From Polaribacter septentrionalilitoris (GTDB lineage Bacteria; Bacteroidota; Bacteroidia; Flavobacteriales; Flavobacteriaceae), in the NCBI RefSeq assembly GCF_009832745.1, contig NZ_VRMJ01000014.1:310001-374000 (forward strand): a DNA stretch of 64,000 bases, given 5' to 3'. The translations under genes were made by a program, and so were the position numbers. How positions within the stretch are numbered: position 1 is the first letter of the stretch; each line of letters begins with the position of its first letter. The notes beneath the pieces are model-generated. The model was not told where the DNA came from, searched no databases, and saw only the letters and a program-made list of their open reading frames with translations. Shown in pieces: positions 16,621 to 25,294 of the stretch.

Positions 16621-17247
16621 TTATAAAATCTTTTGTTCTGTAGCTTTTTTAATTAAAGCTGCAGTGTTTTTTACTTCAAGTTTTTTTAGAATATTAGCTC
16701 TATGAGTTTCTATTGTTCTTGAACTAACAAATAGTTTTGCTGCAATTTCTTTAGTTGTCATTCCTTTAGAAATAAGTTGTAATACTTCATTTTCTTTATT
16801 GGATAATTGGTTAGCACTTACCCTATTTTCTGACATGAAGTTTACCATTTTTTCTGATATTTCTGGACTAAAATATTTTTTACCATTTGCAACTGTTCTG
16901 ATACTTAATAAAAGCTCTTCTGCATCTGCATTTTTTATTAAATATCCATAAGCTCCTTCTTTAGCACATTTGGCAATATAATTTCCCTCATTGTGCATAG
17001 AAATAATAATTGGTTTTATGGTAGACTCTGTTGAACTGAGCCTTTTTAAAACTTCAAAACCATCCATATTTGGCATAGTTATATCTAATAAAATTACATC
17101 AATATCTTTTATATTTTCTAGTGATTTTATTAGTTCTTGTCCATCAGAAACGGTTTTAACAACATTAATATCACTATACTTTTTAAGAAGTTCAGACAAA
17201 CCAAATCGAAATAAATCGTGATCATCTGCAATTATTAAGTTTATCAT
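16621..17247 (-). CDS. NarL/FixJ-family response regulator
   Basis: A 208-residue two-component regulator. The receiver domain (~1-120) has the acidic pocket Asp8-Asp9, phospho-acceptor Asp55 in VILLDITMPN, Ser in IISMH and the Lys of LIKNA. A LuxR-type helix-turn-helix (~143-205) has LSNKENEVLQLISKGMTTKEIA and SSRTIETHRANILKKL. The frame is open to a TTG at 17256, but the ATG at 17247 (MINLIIADDHD) is the usual start and lies 9 bases after the kinase stop. Partner of the upstream sensor kinase; cotranscribed with it. Target genes unknown, the adjacent triple-repeat protein being one candidate. Confidence 0.92.
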   Translation of the reverse strand: MINLIIADDHDLFRFGLSELLKKYSDINVVKTVSDGQELIKSLENIKDIDVILLDITMPNMDGFEVLKRLSSTESTIKPIIISMHNEGNYIAKCAKEGAYGYLIKNADAEELLLSIRTVANGKKYFSPEISEKMVNFMSENRVSANQLSNKENEVLQLISKGMTTKEIAAKLFVSSRTIETHRANILKKLEVKNTAALIKKATEQKIL

Positions 17248-17256
17248 TTTTATCAA

Positions 17257-18906
17257 TTAAATTGGTAATTCAATTTCAAACTTGGTAGTGCCATTACTAG
17301 TTTGGATATCTATTGTACCATTAAAGATTTCAACTCTTTCTTTTATGTTTGTAATTCCAGAACCAAAAGTTGTTTTTTCCAAATCAAATCCTCCTCCATC
17401 ATCAAAATAAAATAAAGATATAAAATTATCAAATTCAGATAAGGTGATTTTTATTTGTTTTGCATGTGAGTGTTTTATAGTATTATTAATAAATTCTTGA
17501 ACAATTCTAAATAGATTAATAGCCAACTCATTAGAGATATTTCCTTTTGAAGCATCATCAAAATTGATCTCTATATTTACAGATTGTTGTATGGTTTCAA
17601 CATAGTTTTGTAACGTAGGACCAATTCCGAAATCTTCTAATGTAGAGGGCATTAGAGCATTTGTCATAGATCTTACTTCTGAAATTGTAGTATCAATCAT
17701 TTTTTTAATTTCAGCCTTGTGAGTTTCTTTTTGAATGTTATTCTGAATGTAAAACTTTAATGTAGTTAAAAAGGGTCCTATACCATCATGTAGTTCTCTT
17801 GCTAATTTTTTTCTTTCATTTTCTAAACGATCCACCAAAACTCTTTTGTTGGTTATGATCACCTGCTGCTCTTTATTTCGAAAATCTATCAACTTTTCAC
17901 GCATTTTTAAAAGCGTTTGCCCAAGTAAATCATCAGAACTTTTTGGACTATAATTTGACGTTAGATTCATATTACCAACATCCACAGAAAAATCCACAGC
18001 TCCAGAAAGTGCTGTTTTTAAACTACTTAGCGCTTCAAACATTTCATTAATTTCTTTGGGTTTTGATAAAAAAGAATAATAAGAAGAACCTAACTCATTT
18101 TTTTCAGTATAATTCCCTTTAGCCATTACCATTAATTTCTCCTTCATTTCAATAATAGGTTGTGTAATGATTCTAGTTAGGAAAAGTGATAAAACAACAG
18201 AAACAATAATTATGAAAACTGTAATTAGAATCAACTTTTTACGCATTTCTATTAATGGTTTAGAAACCTCACTAACATCTATTTCTGAGAGAATTACCCA
18301 ATTTAAATTTCCAATTTCAATAGGTTGATAAGCGCTGTATACAGGTATATTTCTATAATCTGGAAAAACACCTGTTTTTTGCAAACCATTACTAGCATTC
18401 ATTACTCCTTCTGTTTTTGCAATAATAGTATATGGCGTTTTGTTTGGAAAAAAACGTGATTGAGAACGCAGCCTAAAATCATCACCAACTAAGTAAGATT
18501 CCCCACTCAGCCCCATACCTGTTCTTTCTAATAAAATATTTTTAATTTTTTTATAATCTAAAAGGTGAATTATTCTTTTAGCTTCAGAAATTTTAACAAA
18601 GACTATAGAAGTTTGTTGATTTGGATTCAAATGGGTTACATCATAAATTCCTTTGGTTAAATACTGGTTTTCTGGTATTTGAAAATTTGGTGTATTAAAA
18701 ACATTCTCTTCTTCAAATTTTTGCCATTCTGCATGAATAAGCTTTTCTAATTGTATGTTTTTTAGTGTTTTAATTGAATTTAATTGCAGTAATACACGAT
18801 TGTCTAAAACCTTAGAAAACTCCTTGTAAAAGGTAAATGAAAGAAACAATACTACAAATACAATAAGAGTATTTATAATAACAATTATCCAACTTTTAAT
18901 ATTCAT
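17257..18906 (-). CDS. Cache-domain sensor histidine kinase (HisKA_3 type)
   Basis: A 549-residue membrane kinase. TM1 (~5-27), a periplasmic domain of ~190 residues with features of a dCache sensor (GLSGESYLVGDDFRLRSQSR and the later WVILSEIDVSEV), TM2 (~225-247), a HAMP linker (ITQPIIEMKEKL), then a HisKA_3 dimerisation helix with phospho-accepting His373 in LARELHDGIGPF and an HATPase_c domain with NNTIKHSHA (N box) and DDGGGFD / GSGITNIKER (G boxes). Start ATG 18906 is preferred over TTG 18912. It phosphorylates the NarL-type regulator encoded directly downstream. A Cache domain points to a small external ligand such as an organic acid or amino acid, which is inference. Confidence 0.9.
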   Translation of the reverse strand: MNIKSWIIVIINTLIVFVVLFLSFTFYKEFSKVLDNRVLLQLNSIKTLKNIQLEKLIHAEWQKFEEENVFNTPNFQIPENQYLTKGIYDVTHLNPNQQTSIVFVKISEAKRIIHLLDYKKIKNILLERTGMGLSGESYLVGDDFRLRSQSRFFPNKTPYTIIAKTEGVMNASNGLQKTGVFPDYRNIPVYSAYQPIEIGNLNWVILSEIDVSEVSKPLIEMRKKLILITVFIIIVSVVLSLFLTRIITQPIIEMKEKLMVMAKGNYTEKNELGSSYYSFLSKPKEINEMFEALSSLKTALSGAVDFSVDVGNMNLTSNYSPKSSDDLLGQTLLKMREKLIDFRNKEQQVIITNKRVLVDRLENERKKLARELHDGIGPFLTTLKFYIQNNIQKETHKAEIKKMIDTTISEVRSMTNALMPSTLEDFGIGPTLQNYVETIQQSVNIEINFDDASKGNISNELAINLFRIVQEFINNTIKHSHAKQIKITLSEFDNFISLFYFDDGGGFDLEKTTFGSGITNIKERVEIFNGTIDIQTSNGTTKFEIELPI

Positions 18907-18952
18907 ATACAATCCTTTTATTTAAGGTAAATAGTATGTTTAATATATGAAA

Positions 18953-19681
18953 TTAATCCAAAAGTTTTACATTAATATCTTTTAAAACTATTTCAGAAAC
19001 CTTTTTTAGTTGATTGTTCTCATATGCTTTATCAATATCAATCAATTCAATATTTTTAATTTTAGGCTTATAATTGTGATAATCTACAAAACGAACCCCG
19101 TTTACGATACATTGTTCTTTTAACGCTCTAAAACGCATTCCTCCACCATTAGTTTTGTAAGAATATGCTAAATAATCAATTAAATAGTCTTCTTTTCCAA
19201 TCCAATAAATAAAGACATCTTCATGGTCTTCTCCTCCTCCTTCTTCAGAAAAAGTAATTTCAATTTTATAATAAATTTTACCTTTTATTGTTGATAATGG
19301 TAATAGCCTTTTTTTTACGGCAGTATCATGTAAACTATAAGGCAACACAGAAAAATAATGTACAGAATTTACTGAGTTCGCATAATTTAAAGAATCTAAT
19401 GCAGATACATTTACTTTTTTATCATTGATAAATCTTGTAAATCCATTATTAGATAACACGTCTTTTATTGAATCAAAACTTCTACTTAATGTAAAACTTC
19501 CTCTTTTTCTAATTGCATTATATTTTTTATCTCTAAATTGAAATGAAATTTCAGAGTTTATAACTTTGTTGGCTCCTGAGTACACAATAGTTTTATCAAT
19601 AACATCTTTTGCTAAAATTTTATCCTTCTGTGGATTACAAGAAATTAAAAATAACAGCGTAAACAAGTAAAAGTATTTCAT
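18953..19681 (-). CDS. Conserved lipoprotein (DUF6503-like)
   Basis: A 242-residue lipoprotein with signal MKYFYLFTLLFLISC (lipobox LISC, Cys15). The body has the pattern of a lipid- or envelope-associated beta fold: 'INSEISFQFRDKKYNAIRK', later 'YKIEITFSEEGGGEDHED' and a YKTNGGGMRFR stretch. Relatives in Flavobacteria are sometimes labelled deoxyribose-phosphate aldolase, but no aldolase motif is seen and I reject that name. I associate it with the DUF6503 group from memory, not with certainty. It lies 46 bases upstream of the sensor kinase on the same strand and could share its transcript. Confidence 0.75.
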   Translation of the reverse strand: MKYFYLFTLLFLISCNPQKDKILAKDVIDKTIVYSGANKVINSEISFQFRDKKYNAIRKRGSFTLSRSFDSIKDVLSNNGFTRFINDKKVNVSALDSLNYANSVNSVHYFSVLPYSLHDTAVKKRLLPLSTIKGKIYYKIEITFSEEGGGEDHEDVFIYWIGKEDYLIDYLAYSYKTNGGGMRFRALKEQCIVNGVRFVDYHNYKPKIKNIELIDIDKAYENNQLKKVSEIVLKDINVKLLD

Positions 19682-19746
19682 TCTCTTTAGTTGTGTTTGG
19701 TATAAATAGAATTCAAAATTACATTTCTTTGACCAAAGTAAAAATG

Positions 19747-19754
19747 TATCTTTG
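19747..19754 (+). promoter_or_regulatory. Putative -7 element of smpB
   Basis: TATCTTTG is an exact TAnnTTTG match 22 bases before ATG 19777; a TTTG lies 15 bases upstream, short of the usual spacing. Confidence 0.45.
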
Positions 19755-19776
19755 TTAATCTTTTGTGAAGACGATT

Positions 19777-20238
19777 ATGCAGAAAAAAATAAACATACAG
19801 AACAAAAAAGCACGTTTCGAATTTGAAATTCTAGATAAATATATTGCTGGAATTCAATTAACTGGTACAGAAATAAAATCGATTAGAAACAGTCAAGCAA
19901 GAATAACTGAGAGTTTTTGTGAATTTAATGAACGTGGAGAGTTGTTTATTATAAACATGTACATTCAAGAGTATTTATTTGGACATCATTTTAATCATAA
20001 CCCAAAGAGTGAAAGACGTTTACTACTAAATAAGCGTGAATTGAGAAGTTTAAAAAAAGATGTTGAAGCTAAAGGAAATACCATAGTTCCTTTACGCTTA
20101 TTTATTAACGAACGTGGTTTTGCCAAATTAGAAATTGCTTTGGCAAAAGGTAAACAAACTCACGACAAGCGTAATGTTATCAAAGACAGAGATAATAAGC
20201 GTGATTTAGCTAGAATTAAAAAGAGTTTTAACGCATAA
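19777..20238 (+). CDS. smpB: SsrA-binding protein SmpB
   Basis: Binds tmRNA and delivers it to stalled ribosomes for trans-translation. 153 residues, normal length. Hallmarks are KKARFEFEILDKYIAG, the LTGTEIKSIR motif, ESFCEFNERGELF, and the basic C-terminal tail (KGKQTHDKRNVIKDRDNKRDLAR) that enters the decoding centre. A GTG at 19765 would add four residues, but ATG 19777 (MQKKINIQNKKARF) fits the family and sits a sensible distance after the -7 element at 19747-19754. It is followed after four bases by the prenyltransferase gene, so the three genes to maf probably form one operon. Confidence 0.96.
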   Translation: MQKKINIQNKKARFEFEILDKYIAGIQLTGTEIKSIRNSQARITESFCEFNERGELFIINMYIQEYLFGHHFNHNPKSERRLLLNKRELRSLKKDVEAKGNTIVPLRLFINERGFAKLEIALAKGKQTHDKRNVIKDRDNKRDLARIKKSFNA

Positions 20239-20242
20239 TTTA

Positions 20243-21142
20243 ATGATTTCTTTTCTAAAACTCATTCGTTATAAGAACTTGTTGATGGTTTTACTAACGA
20301 TGGTTTTAACTAGGTACACTTTATTAGATCATCTTATTCCAAATATAGAATTATCTGGTTTTGATTTTGTGCTTTTTGCCATCAGCATAGTTCTTATTAC
20401 TGCCTATGGTTATATTATAAATGATTTATTTGATATAAAAGCAGATCAAATAAATAAGCCAGAAAAGGTATTTATTGATCATTACATCTCAAAAAAAACA
20501 GCTTTATACCTTAGTATTTTATTAGGGTTAGTTGGTTTTTTTATTGGTTTTTATGTCTCTTATAAAAATCATAAAATTTACTTACTTAACTATTATCTAT
20601 TTTCAATATTGATTTTATTTCTGTATTCTTTTTCTTTTAAGAAAATAGCATTTTTAGGAAACTTGATTGTTTCGTTTTTATGTGGATTTCCAATCTTAAT
20701 ATTATATTTCCTAATTACAGGTCTAAGCTTTACAGAATTAAATGATGTTCTCTTTTTTGATTTTCCTGTTTTAGCATATTGTTTGTTTGCAATGTTTACA
20801 ACATTTATAAGAGAAATTATTAAAGATATTGAAGATATTGATGGAGATTTAAAAATAAAAGCTAAAACACTCCCTATTATTATTGGTAGAGAAAGAGCTT
20901 CTAGGGTTGCTTTTGTTTTTTCATCATTACTTTTTATTTTTTTTATTATAATCTTGCAGTTTCTGCAGAATAATTATTTGTTTTTAGGTTATGGAATTCT
21001 CCTTTTAATACTTCCACAAATCTATTTTATGAGTAAGTTGTGGGTGGCAAAAAGTAAAAAAGACTTTTCTAAATTGAGTAGTTTTCTAAAAAGTATTATG
21101 TTAATAGGGATTCTATCAATGTTATTATTTAAATTTCAATAA
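20243..21142 (+). CDS. UbiA-family prenyltransferase
   Basis: A 299-residue inner-membrane protein with eight or nine predicted helices. It carries both aspartate-rich motifs of UbiA enzymes: NDLFDIKADQINKP (~74-87, NDxxDxxxD) and DIEDIDGDLKIKAKTLP (~196-212, DxxDxxGD), which bind the prenyl diphosphate through magnesium. Bacteroidota members in this context are commonly named geranylgeranylglycerol-phosphate geranylgeranyltransferase, but the acceptor (quinone ring, glycerol phosphate or other) cannot be read from the sequence. It lies between smpB (4-base gap) and maf (stop immediately followed by the maf ATG). Confidence 0.85.
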   Translation: MISFLKLIRYKNLLMVLLTMVLTRYTLLDHLIPNIELSGFDFVLFAISIVLITAYGYIINDLFDIKADQINKPEKVFIDHYISKKTALYLSILLGLVGFFIGFYVSYKNHKIYLLNYYLFSILILFLYSFSFKKIAFLGNLIVSFLCGFPILILYFLITGLSFTELNDVLFFDFPVLAYCLFAMFTTFIREIIKDIEDIDGDLKIKAKTLPIIIGRERASRVAFVFSSLLFIFFIIILQFLQNNYLFLGYGILLLILPQIYFMSKLWVAKSKKDFSKLSSFLKSIMLIGILSMLLFKFQ

Positions 21143-21721
21143 ATGTTAAGAGAAAAACTACAAGAATATAATATCATTTTAGCTTCTGGTTCTCCTAGAA
21201 GGCAGCAATTTTTTAAAGATTTAGATATTGATTTTACCATTCAACTTAAAGAGGTTGAGGAGATTTATCCACCAGAATTAAAAGGATCTGAAATTACAGA
21301 TTATTTAGCCGATTTAAAATCGAAAGCATTCACAAACTTATCTGAAAATGATATTTTAATTACTTCAGATACCATTGTCTGGTTAGAAAATACAGCTTTA
21401 GGAAAGCCCAAAAACAAAAAAGAAGCTTTTAGTATGTTGCGCTCATTATCAGGAAAAAAACACGAAGTAATTACATCAATCAGTATAAAAAGTAAAGATT
21501 TTCAAACCATTGTAAATGATACCACAGTAGTTTCTTTCAAAAAAATTTCTGATAAAGAAATCAATTATTATATCAATAATTACAAACCTTTTGACAAAGC
21601 TGGAGCATATGGAATTCAAGAATGGATTGGCTTTATTGCCATAAATAAGTTAGAAGGAAGTTATTTTAATGTAGTTGGTTTGCCTGTTCACAAATTGTAT
21701 GAAGAACTAATGAAATTGTAA
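21143..21721 (+). CDS. maf: Maf-like nucleoside triphosphate pyrophosphatase
   Basis: A 192-residue cytosolic housecleaning enzyme that hydrolyses non-canonical or excess NTPs (dTTP/UTP or 7-methyl-GTP, depending on subgroup). The N-terminal signature ILASGSPRRQQFF (13-25), the SDTIVW stretch, LGKPKNKKEAFSML and LSGKKHEVITSI, and DKAGAYGIQEW (~150-160) are all present. The ATG directly follows the prenyltransferase stop. The GAYGIQ pattern is the YhdE (dTTPase/UTPase-like) kind. Confidence 0.92.
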   Translation: MLREKLQEYNIILASGSPRRQQFFKDLDIDFTIQLKEVEEIYPPELKGSEITDYLADLKSKAFTNLSENDILITSDTIVWLENTALGKPKNKKEAFSMLRSLSGKKHEVITSISIKSKDFQTIVNDTTVVSFKKISDKEINYYINNYKPFDKAGAYGIQEWIGFIAINKLEGSYFNVVGLPVHKLYEELMKL

Positions 21722-21854
21722 AAAATTTACTTTCAAATACTTAACCCTAAAAACAGTAAGTAAAATAGTCTTTTTGCTATTCCCTCTTTTCTTTTCTTTA
21801 AAGCAAAATAAAAGTTTATTTTTACGCCAAATTATACAACACACAATTTTTACA

Positions 21855-22811
21855 ATGAAAAAATACACGTACACAGAAAAAAAAGACACACGTTCTGGTT
21901 TTGGTGATGGTTTAACAGAATTAGGAAGAACAAACCCAAATGTTGTTGCTTTATGTGCAGATTTAATAGGTTCCTTAAAAATGAATCAATTTATTAAAGA
22001 AAACCCTGAGCGTTTTTTCCAAGTTGGTATTGCAGAAGCTAATATGATGGGTATGGCTGCTGGACTAACTATTGGAGGTAAAATTCCGTTTACGGGTACT
22101 TTTGCAAACTTTTCTACTGGTAGAGTTTACGATCAAATTCGTCAATCTATTGCTTATTCTGGTAAAAATGTAAAAGTTTGTGCATCTCACGCAGGTGTAA
22201 CTTTAGGTGAAGACGGTGCAACTCATCAAATTTTAGAAGATATTGGTTTGATGAAAATGTTACCTGGTATGACTGTGATTAATCCTTGTGATTACAATCA
22301 AACAAAAGCAGCTACTATTGCTATTGCTGATTTTGATGGTCCTGTTTATTTAAGATTTGGTCGTCCAAAAGTTCCTGTTTTTATGCCAGAAGATGCAAAG
22401 TTTGAAATTGGTAAAGGAATTCAGTTAACAGAAGGATCAGATGTTACTATAGTTGCTACAGGACATTTAGTTTGGGAATCTTTACAAGCAGCTGAACAAT
22501 TAGAAGCTCAAGGAATTTCTGCTGAAGTCATTAACATACACACTATAAAACCTTTAGATGAAGAAATCATCTTAAAATCGGTTGCAAAAACAGGTTGTAT
22601 CGTAACTGCAGAAGAACATAATAAATTAGGTGGTTTAGGTGAAAGTGTTTCAAGAACCTTAGCGTTAAACACTCCTACTCCGCAAGAATTTGTGGCAACT
22701 AATGATACTTTTGGAGAATCAGGAACGCCAGATCAATTGATGGCAAAATATGGTTTAGATGCCAATTCAGTTCTAAAAGCAGTAAAAAAAGTAATTTCTA
22801 GAAAAAAATAA
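21855..22811 (+). CDS. Transketolase, C-terminal subunit
   Basis: A 318-residue protein covering the pyrimidine-binding and C-terminal domains of a split transketolase, which moves two-carbon units in the pentose phosphate pathway using thiamine diphosphate. Visible are RFFQVGIAEANMMGMAAGLTI with the essential Glu, the GVTLGEDGATHQ loop and the C-terminal TAEEHNKLGGLGESV. The frame is open 27 codons upstream, but the ATG at 21855 (MKKYTYTEKKDTRSGFG) is the natural start. The N-terminal (diphosphate-binding) subunit, usually directly upstream in Flavobacteria as I recall, is not in this window: maf precedes it at 134 bases. Confidence 0.92.
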   Translation: MKKYTYTEKKDTRSGFGDGLTELGRTNPNVVALCADLIGSLKMNQFIKENPERFFQVGIAEANMMGMAAGLTIGGKIPFTGTFANFSTGRVYDQIRQSIAYSGKNVKVCASHAGVTLGEDGATHQILEDIGLMKMLPGMTVINPCDYNQTKAATIAIADFDGPVYLRFGRPKVPVFMPEDAKFEIGKGIQLTEGSDVTIVATGHLVWESLQAAEQLEAQGISAEVINIHTIKPLDEEIILKSVAKTGCIVTAEEHNKLGGLGESVSRTLALNTPTPQEFVATNDTFGESGTPDQLMAKYGLDANSVLKAVKKVISRKK

Positions 22812-22852
22812 CGTTTTATCAATTTAAAGCGTCTAATTAAAAACAGTAATAT

Positions 22853-23452
22853 ATGAAAAAAGTAATTTTAATGATGGTTTTGGCTTTAGGATTAAGTCAA
22901 GCTGCAAATGCCCAAATTAATTTTGGTCTTAAAGGAGGAATCAACTACAACTCAAATTCTATCAAAGAAGTTCAAACTGATGTTTTTGACGGAGCAAAAA
23001 GTAAAACTGGTTATCATGCTGGTATTTGGTTACGTTTTAAAATTCCAGTAATTGGTTTGTATTTAAGACCAGAATTGGTTTATACAAGTTTAGAAAATGA
23101 AGTTTTGTATAAAACATCTGGAAATACAACTTCATATAACTTTCAAAAAATTGACATACCTGTATTGTTAGGGAAAAAGATTTTTGGAATTGGTAATGTT
23201 TATGTTGGGCCTTCATTTCAATACATATTAGATTCTGATTTTAGTTTTAGTGATATTCCTGATGTAGAAGCAGATGGTTTTACAGTAGGACTTCAATTTG
23301 GAGGTGGAATAGAACTAGGAAAAATAGGTATTGATGTAAGATGGGAAAGAGCTTTCTCTGGTATTGAATCTACTTTTATCGGCAATGCAGGTAATGTAAA
23401 TTTTGATACTAGAATTAATCAAATAATTCTAGGTTTGTCTTATAGATTATAA
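22853..23452 (+). CDS. Outer-membrane beta-barrel protein
   Basis: A 199-residue exported protein with signal peptide MKKVILMMVLALGLSQAANAQ and a mature region of alternating amphipathic strands, glycine-rich turns (INFGLKGGINYNS) and a final strand ILGLSYRL, typical of the PorT/OMP_b-brl_2 type of eight-stranded barrels in Bacteroidota. Motifs such as YLRPELVYT and GLQFGGGIELGKIGIDVRWE fit this. Function is unknown; barrels of this kind are structural or small transport proteins. It is 41 bases after the transketolase gene and ends at a strong terminator. Confidence 0.82.
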   Translation: MKKVILMMVLALGLSQAANAQINFGLKGGINYNSNSIKEVQTDVFDGAKSKTGYHAGIWLRFKIPVIGLYLRPELVYTSLENEVLYKTSGNTTSYNFQKIDIPVLLGKKIFGIGNVYVGPSFQYILDSDFSFSDIPDVEADGFTVGLQFGGGIELGKIGIDVRWERAFSGIESTFIGNAGNVNFDTRINQIILGLSYRL

Positions 23453-23474
23453 TAAATAAGTACAAATAATATAT

Positions 23475-23509
23475 AAAAAATCCCTTGAGAGTTACTCAAG
23501 GGATTTTTT
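23475..23509. terminator. Bidirectional intrinsic terminator
   Basis: Perfect 15-bp stem aaaaaatcccttgag (23475-23489), 5-base loop and matching arm to 23509, between convergent genes. Confidence 0.88.
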
Positions 23510-23530
23510 ATATATTAGGATTATTATATT

Positions 23531-24331
23531 TTAATTGACATTAGAATTTAAGTAATCTGGTGTAGAAGGAAAATCCTCATCACTAAAGTCATTTCTTGGA
23601 TCTCCATCTCCGTCAGCATCTTCATCTATTGAAGCTTTACCGTCATTATCATGATCTGTTCCTTTTACAAAATCTAATAAACTTACATAAAAAATTAAAT
23701 TTTCATTTGGGGGTATTCCATCAGTACCTGAATTTCTGTAAGCCAAACCAGAAGGAATAATTAAAATTCCTTTACCAAAATTTTCATAAGTTATTGGTCC
23801 GTTATTAGTTATGTTTTTACCTCCTTCTAAGTTATCACTAATACCATATGTCCAACCTCTAATTACACCATCAAGTGTAAACCATATACCAGATTCATTC
23901 TGATCAAATGGAACTGATCCTATGCTATCATTTCTTACAATTCTTTGACCTTTATATTTAGCAAAAACAGAATCTACGACACTTGGACTTCCTTTTGCGT
24001 TGATTATATTTCCACTAGCATCTTTTCCTCCTCTATCAATCACATAAATATACATTGTATAATCAATATCATTTTCTGTAACATTTAGTGTTTTTAAATT
24101 GCCAGAAGTATCATCTGCTAAAGATGTTTGGCCAGCAACCATTGGTTTAATAGCCTCTGTAGAGCTATCAAAATAAAAATTCTTTAAAAATTGTGTTAGA
24201 GAATCATTATCTATTAAAGCTTGCCCTTCATGATCAAAATTGTCAAAAACTATTCCATTGTTATTATCTCCACAAGAGAAAAACACTAAACTAATAATAA
24301 GTAGGGCAAAAATATTTTTAATTTTATTCAT
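23531..24331 (-). CDS. FKBP-type peptidyl-prolyl isomerase lipoprotein with acidic Asp-rich tail
   Basis: A 266-residue lipoprotein (signal ending VFFSC, Cys20). Residues ~90-225 form an FKBP-like domain: SVPFDQNESGIWFTLDGVIRGWTYGI, GKGILIIPSGLAYRNSG and FYVSLLDF correspond to the usual V.F.LG.VI.GW..G...M..G and I.IP..LAYG...IP....L.F.VEL. The C-terminal ~40 residues (DHDNDGKASIDEDADGDGDPRND) are Asp-rich, like calcium-binding thrombospondin type-3 or EF-hand-like repeats. The usual tyrosine/glycine of LAYG is altered to LAYRNSG, so activity is uncertain. It probably assists folding of envelope or outer-membrane proteins. Confidence 0.85.
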   Translation of the reverse strand: MNKIKNIFALLIISLVFFSCGDNNNGIVFDNFDHEGQALIDNDSLTQFLKNFYFDSSTEAIKPMVAGQTSLADDTSGNLKTLNVTENDIDYTMYIYVIDRGGKDASGNIINAKGSPSVVDSVFAKYKGQRIVRNDSIGSVPFDQNESGIWFTLDGVIRGWTYGISDNLEGGKNITNNGPITYENFGKGILIIPSGLAYRNSGTDGIPPNENLIFYVSLLDFVKGTDHDNDGKASIDEDADGDGDPRNDFSDEDFPSTPDYLNSNVN

Positions 24332-24369
24332 TTAAATCGAAAATTTAAGGGCGCAATTTACCATTTTTA

Positions 24370-24377
24370 TACCTTTG
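24370..24377 (+). promoter_or_regulatory. Putative -7 element of hslR
   Basis: TACCTTTG is an exact TAnnTTTG match, 33 bases before the ATG; no clear TTG at the -33 distance. Confidence 0.4.
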
Positions 24378-24410
24378 TAAAAAGACAAAGTCTATATTTT
24401 AACTATTTTT

Positions 24411-24782
24411 ATGAGGATTGATAAATATTTATGGTGCATTCGTGTTTTTAAAACTAGAAGTATTGCAACAACTGCTTGTAAAAAAGGGCAAGTAAAAATT
24501 AATAATTCATCAGTTAAACCCTCAAAAGAGGTGTTTAGTAATGAAATTATTTTAGTTCGAAAAAATCAAATTAATTATCAGATAAAAGTTTTAGATTTAC
24601 CTAAAAGTAGAGTTGGAGCAAAATTGGTAGATTTGTATCGTAAAGATATTACCCCAAAAGAAGAATTTGAAAAGACAGAACTTCTAAAATTTGCTAAGGA
24701 TTATTATAGAAAAAAAGGAAGTGGTAGACCTACAAAAAAAGATAGAAGAGATATTGATAATTATCAAGACGATATAGATTAA
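24411..24782 (+). CDS. hslR: S4-domain RNA-binding protein (Hsp15-like)
   Basis: A 123-residue protein whose first 60 residues are an S4 RNA-binding domain: MRIDKYLWCIRVFKTRSIATTACKKG (in two halves) and GQVKINNSSVKPSKEV. The rest is basic (KKGSGRPTKKDRRDIDNY). Hsp15 of E. coli binds 50S subunits that carry a stalled peptidyl-tRNA after heat stress. Length and layout match that group. Followed five bases later by a phosphoribosyltransferase gene. Confidence 0.88.
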   Translation: MRIDKYLWCIRVFKTRSIATTACKKGQVKINNSSVKPSKEVFSNEIILVRKNQINYQIKVLDLPKSRVGAKLVDLYRKDITPKEEFEKTELLKFAKDYYRKKGSGRPTKKDRRDIDNYQDDID

Positions 24783-24787
24783 GACTT

Positions 24788-25294
24788 ATGACAACACCAG
24801 AAAATATAATTTTAGATCAGTTACAAATCAATCAAAAAATAAAAAGGATTGCTTATCAAATATATGAAACTAACGCATCTGAAAAAGAAGTTATCGTTGC
24901 AGGAATTGTAGGTAATGGTTATGTTTTTGCAGAAAAGTTGGTTGAAGTATTGAAAGAAATATCACCATTAAAAGTAATAATCTGTAAAGTGATAATCAAC
25001 AAGAAAAAGCCTTTAGAACCTGTTACTACTTCTCTTGAAGTTTCTGAGTATAAAAATAAATCACTGGTTTTAGTTGATGATGTTCTAAGCTCAGGAACTA
25101 CATTAATTTACGGAATTAAACATTTTCTTGAAGTTCCTTTAAAAAAGTTTAAAACTGCAGTGTTGGTCAATAGAAATCATAAAAAATATCCAGTAAAAGC
25201 CGATTTTAAGGGTATTTCTCTTTCTACCTCAATAAAAGAACATATACAGGTTGAGTTTTCAGAAAAAGGTGCTTTAGCGTATTTGGTTGAATAA
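24788..25294 (+). CDS. Phosphoribosyltransferase (PyrR-like)
   Basis: A 168-residue type I phosphoribosyltransferase with the PRPP loop LVLVDDVLSSGTTLIYG (~97-113) and the preceding GIVGNGYVFAEKL pyrophosphate loop. Similar to the PyrR/uracil phosphoribosyltransferase-type proteins often found beside hslR in Flavobacteria. Whether it acts on a free base or serves as a regulator cannot be decided. Its last 21 bases overlap the end of aroK on the opposite strand. Confidence 0.85.
   Translation: MTTPENIILDQLQINQKIKRIAYQIYETNASEKEVIVAGIVGNGYVFAEKLVEVLKEISPLKVIICKVIINKKKPLEPVTTSLEVSEYKNKSLVLVDDVLSSGTTLIYGIKHFLEVPLKKFKTAVLVNRNHKKYPVKADFKGISLSTSIKEHIQVEFSEKGALAYLVE

Noticed and set aside
18953-19681. 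Possible deoxyribose-phosphate aldolase
   Set aside because: It is a lipoprotein without the aldolase lysine motif or barrel pattern.
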